Below, in pieces: positions 60,819 to 64,000 of a DNA stretch of 64,000 nt (position 1 is the first letter of the stretch; each line of letters opens with the position of its first letter). The stretch spans positions 152,507 to 216,506 of the forward strand of contig NZ_MSSV01000015.1 in the NCBI RefSeq assembly GCF_002150505.1, written 5' to 3'. The position numbers and the translations under genes are program-made. Source of the DNA: Algoriphagus ratkowskyi (lineage in GTDB: Bacteria; Bacteroidota; Bacteroidia; Cytophagales; Cyclobacteriaceae). The notes below the pieces were generated by a model. The model ran no database searches, was not told the origin of the DNA, and worked only from the letters and a program-made list of their open reading frames with translations.

Positions 60819-61478
60819 CTACTCCAACACTTTAACCAAAAGCTTTTCGCATACTTTTTCTGATAGTGTCTCACTAGAATGATCCAAGTAGGAAACAACA
60901 ATACTTTGATCGTAGCCTTCTTTAGATGTGATTTTCAGTTCAGTGCCTAGACTCAAGTTTCTGCCATTAAGAAATTCTAAAAATTCCGTTGAGGAGTTAG
61001 TAAGTGCGGCAAGTATTACGGTTTGTCCAGCTTTGCAATCGGATAGACTGAGGTAGTTGATTTCTTGTATGCGGCCTTGCTTGTCTGGAATAGGAGAACC
61101 ATGGGGGTCGATAGTTGGGTAACCCAACATTTCGTCCATCCGCTCGAAGAATTTTGGAGCGTGGATATGTTCTACCTGCTCTGCAATCTCATGGACTTCT
61201 TCCCATCCAAACCCCATTTTGTTTACTAAAAACATCTCTGTCAGCCTATGCTTTCGGATGATTAGTGCAGCTTCTTTTTTGCCTTTTGGGGTCAGCGTTA
61301 CTGGCTTATACTTTTCATAGATTAACCATTCATTTTTTTGGAGGGTCTTCACCATGCTGTTTACCGTAGGCATGCTGACTTGCATCTGAGTTGCCAGCTC
61401 GGAAATATTCACTTCGCTTTTCTCATTAGCGAGATTAAAAAGTGATTTCAGGTAGTTCTCTTCTGTTTGAGATGCCAT
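60819..61478 (-). CDS. DtxR/MntR-family metal-dependent transcriptional regulator
   Basis: 219 aa. The N-terminal winged helix (NISELATQMQVSMPTVNSMVKTLQ) binds DNA. The dimer/metal domain follows (IRKHRLTEMFLVNKMGFGWEEVHEIAEQVEHIHAPKFFERMD), and the tail is an SH3-like domain. Fe2+ or Mn2+ specificity cannot be read here. It is divergent from the TonB receptor, whose promoter carries a perfect palindrome that this protein probably binds. Confidence 0.9.
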   Translation of the reverse strand: MASQTEENYLKSLFNLANEKSEVNISELATQMQVSMPTVNSMVKTLQKNEWLIYEKYKPVTLTPKGKKEAALIIRKHRLTEMFLVNKMGFGWEEVHEIAEQVEHIHAPKFFERMDEMLGYPTIDPHGSPIPDKQGRIQEINYLSLSDCKAGQTVILAALTNSSTEFLEFLNGRNLSLGTELKITSKEGYDQSIVVSYLDHSSETLSEKVCEKLLVKVLE

Positions 61479-61527
61479 GTTCTATTGCTTTAGTATTCAA
61501 ATATGATAAAAAAATTATTAAAACAAT

Positions 61528-61558
61528 TTTGTTAGATAGATCTAACAATGTAGATTTG
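61528..61558 (+). promoter_or_regulatory. Bacteroidota promoter of the TonB receptor with operator palindrome
   Basis: TTTG (61528-61531), exactly 19 nt, TAGATTTG (61551-61558): a perfect match to the TTTG-N19-TAnnTTTG consensus. The palindrome TTGTTAGAT-AG-ATCTAACAA (61529-61548) covers the -33 element and spacer, so bound repressor would block it. The DtxR-type gene is the adjacent divergent gene. Confidence 0.75.
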
Positions 61559-61589
61559 TCGTATCTAATAAAAATTTAACTACCGTTTT

Positions 61590-63869
61590 ATGAAATATAA
61601 GTACCTCTTATTTATTGGTTTATTCTTTTTTTCAGGGGCTATTTCTGCCCAAACTAGTACAGTGAAAGGTAGAGTAATGCTGGAAAATGATCCTGTAGAA
61701 TTTGCAAATGTCTATATCAAAAACCTCAATGTAGGTGCTGTTACAGATGCGGATGGAAAGTTCCGAATAGAAATTAAGGAGTCAGGAACATACATCATTC
61801 AAGCATCGATGGTAGGGTTTAAGTCTGCTCAATTGAAAGTGGCGATTCCACAAAGCTCAGAGGAACTAGTTTTTCAAATGGAGGAAATGGACGGTGGATT
61901 GGATGAAGTTGTCGTCTCTGGCACCATGCAGGAGGTTTCCAAATTGGACAGTCCAGTGCCAGTAGAGGTGTACAACGCTAATTTTTTCAGAGCAAATCCT
62001 ACGCCTTCTATCTTTGAATCTCTACAAAATGTGAATGGAGTGCGTCCGCAGATCAATTGCAATGTTTGTAATACGGGTGACATTCACATCAATGGATTAG
62101 AAGGACCATACACCATGGTGCTGATTGACGGTATGCCGATTGTGAGTGGTTTAGCAACAGTTTATGGATTGACGGGTATTCCTCAAGCGCTGATAGATAG
62201 GGTGGAAGTAGTGAAAGGCCCGGCTTCCACACTTTATGGTTCTGAAGCAGTCGGAGGACTGATTAATGTAATTACAAAAAAACCTGAAGCAGCACCTTTA
62301 GTGTCTACAGACTTCTTTGCTACTGGCTGGGGAGAGATGAATTTGGATCTTGGTTTGCGTTCAAATTGGGGCAAGAAAATACAATCGCTTACGGGAATAA
62401 ATGGCTTTTATTACGACAATCCCATTGATAATAATGGTGATGGGTTTACCGATGTCACACTTTCTAAGCGAATATCTTTTTTCCAGAAAATCAATGTCCA
62501 AAGACCCGATGATAGGCTTTTCACCATGGCTGGAAGATATGTCTATGAAGATCGCTGGGGAGGAGAGATGGACTGGACATCTGCGGATAGAGGCGGAGAT
62601 GAAGTTTATGGAGAGAGTATTTATACTAGTCGATGGGAGACTTTTGGTACTTGGCAGTTGCCAACTTCTGAGAATATGAATTTTCAGTTTTCAGCTAATG
62701 GACATAATCAAAATTCGGTATATGGGACGACTATCTATAAAGCTAGCCAGTACATTGGTTTTGGACAATTGACCTGGGCAAAAACTGCTCAGAAACATGG
62801 TTTATTGCTTGGCTTGGCTTATAGATACACCTACTATGATGATAATACTTCTGCTACCTCGAGGCTTAATTTGGATGAAAACGCACCTTCAGTCATTCAT
62901 TTACCAGGAGTTTTCTTACAGGATGAAATTAAGTTGACGGCCAATCAGAGTTTGCTATTAGGAGCTCGTTACGACTATAATTCCATTCACGGATCGATCT
63001 TTTCACCTCGTGTAAATTATAAGTTATCCTCAAGTGACAAGCATACAGTTTTGAGACTTTCCGCAGGAAATGGTTTTCGAGTAGCCAACGTATTTACTGA
63101 AGATCATGCAGCGCTGACGGGTGCGAGGGAAGTTGTATTTACAGAGGAATTGAAGCCTGAGCAAAGCTGGAATGCAAATGCCAATCTTGTAAAGAAAATC
63201 TATTCAGCCAAAGGTGTATTTGTTGGATTAGATGGTTCAGCATTTTACACTTATTTCACCAACAGAATTATCCCAAATTATGAAACCAACCCAAATCAGA
63301 TCATTTATTCTAATTTGAAGGGTTCAGCTGTTTCTAAAGGTGTCTCTCTAAATCTAGATGTTGCATGGCCAAATGGGTTGAGTGTGACAGCGGGGGGAAC
63401 GTTAATGGATGTGAGTATAGAAGAGGAGGGAGTTAAAAGACGGCAGTTACTCACGGAGAAGTTTTCTGGTGTTTGGTCCGTTGGTTATGAGATTTTCAGC
63501 TTGGGTTTGACGGTGGATTATACAGGAAATGTTTACAGTCCTATGCGATTGCCTTTGCTAGGTCCGCTAGATGACAGACCTGGGTATTCGCCTTGGTATA
63601 GTCTTCAGAATATACAGTTGACCAAAAAGCTGGGTGAAAAATGGGAAGTGTTTGGAGGAGTCAAAAACCTACTGAATTTCACGCCTGCGGCAAATTCTAT
63701 TGCAAGAGCTTTTGATCCATTTGATAGAGGAGTTGACTTTGCGCAGGATGGATCAGTGATTCCTACTCCGGGCAATCCAAATGCATTAACTTTTGATCCT
63801 ACCTATGTTTATGCTCCAAATCAGGGGATCAGAGGGTTTTTGGGAGTGAGGTTTACGGTTTTGGATTAA
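61590..63869 (+). CDS. TonB-dependent receptor, probable metal or metal-chelate receptor
   Basis: 759 aa. A signal peptide (LLFIGLFFFSGAISAQ) is followed by a CarboxypepD_reg domain (GRVMLENDPVEFANVYI, DADGKFRIEIKESGTYIIQASMVGF), a plug domain with NCNVCNTGDIHINGLEGP and LIDGMPIVSGL, DRVEVVKGPASTLYGSEAVGGLINVITK, and a barrel ending in LGVRFTVLD. The Cys pair CNVC in the plug is a feature to note. Promoter control by a DtxR-type operator suggests iron or manganese uptake; the exact ligand is open. Confidence 0.9.
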   Translation: MKYKYLLFIGLFFFSGAISAQTSTVKGRVMLENDPVEFANVYIKNLNVGAVTDADGKFRIEIKESGTYIIQASMVGFKSAQLKVAIPQSSEELVFQMEEMDGGLDEVVVSGTMQEVSKLDSPVPVEVYNANFFRANPTPSIFESLQNVNGVRPQINCNVCNTGDIHINGLEGPYTMVLIDGMPIVSGLATVYGLTGIPQALIDRVEVVKGPASTLYGSEAVGGLINVITKKPEAAPLVSTDFFATGWGEMNLDLGLRSNWGKKIQSLTGINGFYYDNPIDNNGDGFTDVTLSKRISFFQKINVQRPDDRLFTMAGRYVYEDRWGGEMDWTSADRGGDEVYGESIYTSRWETFGTWQLPTSENMNFQFSANGHNQNSVYGTTIYKASQYIGFGQLTWAKTAQKHGLLLGLAYRYTYYDDNTSATSRLNLDENAPSVIHLPGVFLQDEIKLTANQSLLLGARYDYNSIHGSIFSPRVNYKLSSSDKHTVLRLSAGNGFRVANVFTEDHAALTGAREVVFTEELKPEQSWNANANLVKKIYSAKGVFVGLDGSAFYTYFTNRIIPNYETNPNQIIYSNLKGSAVSKGVSLNLDVAWPNGLSVTAGGTLMDVSIEEEGVKRRQLLTEKFSGVWSVGYEIFSLGLTVDYTGNVYSPMRLPLLGPLDDRPGYSPWYSLQNIQLTKKLGEKWEVFGGVKNLLNFTPAANSIARAFDPFDRGVDFAQDGSVIPTPGNPNALTFDPTYVYAPNQGIRGFLGVRFTVLD

Positions 63870-63870
63870 G

Positions 63871-63918
63871 TTTTTTTTAACCGGAAAGTGCACAGAGGTT
63901 TACGCAGAGATCGCAATT
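63871..63918 (+). repeat. CGCAGAG-type repeat (solo)
   Basis: TTTTTTTTAACCGGAAAGTG, then CACAGAGGTTTACGCAGAGA. Related to the GxxExxY cassette ends, directly after the TonB receptor. The remaining 80 bases of the window hold nothing I can name. Confidence 0.45.
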
Positions 63919-64000
63919 TTATGATTACCATCATTCCTTATCATAGAATTGTTTTGGTGAGTGTGCCACAACATGTCAAATGAGAAGAGGTTTTTTGAAC

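Noticed and set aside
1..64000. tRNA or rRNA genes, classical riboswitches
   Set aside because: None were found by reading for conserved arms or motifs. A covariance-model search was not possible, so small ones could be missed.

Overview
The window looks like a chromosomal segment of a free-living Bacteroidota, most likely order Cytophagales (Algoriphagus or Cyclobacteriaceae-like). The basis is gene content and style: CarboxypepD_reg/TonB-receptor proteins, many lipoproteins with short Cys-type signals, a COG3254 sugar mutarotase cluster, an S9 dipeptidyl peptidase, promoter boxes of the Bacteroidota type (TTTG-N19-TAnnTTTG), few Shine-Dalgarno sequences and a moderately AT-rich composition. 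I see no rRNA, tRNA, prophage, CRISPR array or intact transposase. The genus is an inference.

Layout. 0-9.9 kb: the end of an S10 carboxypeptidase, a GluQ-type tRNA-modifying synthetase, lipoproteins, a TonB-like outer-membrane protein preceded by a broken response-regulator stub, an M48 protease, and a secreted phosphodiesterase/phosphatase pair. 10-14.3 kb: a DnaQ-like exonuclease and Mpl opposite replicative helicase DnaB. 14.6-22.4 kb: an MDR oxidoreductase, small unknowns, etfB-etfA with a bifunctional-nuclease gene, a nucleoside transporter and an orphan protein. 22.4-23.55 kb: a 1.1-kb gene-free repeat cluster with two copies of a 248-bp inverted-repeat-ended element. 23.5-28.3 kb: an M28 peptidase, TruC-like, MnmA and a ROK kinase. 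28.7-35.6 kb: an operon of two transglutaminase-like proteins around a fused ATP-grasp/alpha-E protein, a conserved but uncharacterised peptide-modification-like set. 35.8-42.1 kb: eIF1-like SUI1, universal stress protein, menA, glutathione peroxidase, argS, a GxxExxY gene between imperfect terminal inverted repeats, and arginase. 42.5-49.2 kb: a methionine-type aminotransferase, arginine decarboxylase (polyamine route), a large CarboxypepD/plug protein and a secreted DinB protein. 49.4-53 kb: a sugar-oxidation-like cluster (mutarotase, TIM-barrel isomerase, zinc alcohol dehydrogenase, aldo/keto reductase). 53.3-58.9 kb: a lipoprotein PVC-type cytochrome, DPP-IV-like peptidase and amidohydrolase. 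59.2-60.7 kb: a caspase-fold peptidase followed by a small protein that shares its N-terminal domain. 60.8-63.9 kb: a DtxR-type metalloregulator divergent from a TonB receptor, with a perfect palindrome sitting on the receptor promoter.

Most interesting. (1) The caspase-like peptidase/stand-alone-domain pair at 59.2-60.7 kb is the best candidate for an undescribed system. (2) A family of heptanucleotide (7-nt register) repeats occupies at least ten intergenic sites, including 19 consecutive heptads just upstream of the mutarotase gene. (3) The GxxExxY cassette has related solo repeats elsewhere in the window. (4) A MITE/REPIN-like 248-bp element is present twice.

Limits: all family names are from reading the sequence. 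No database search, alignment program or structure prediction was run.
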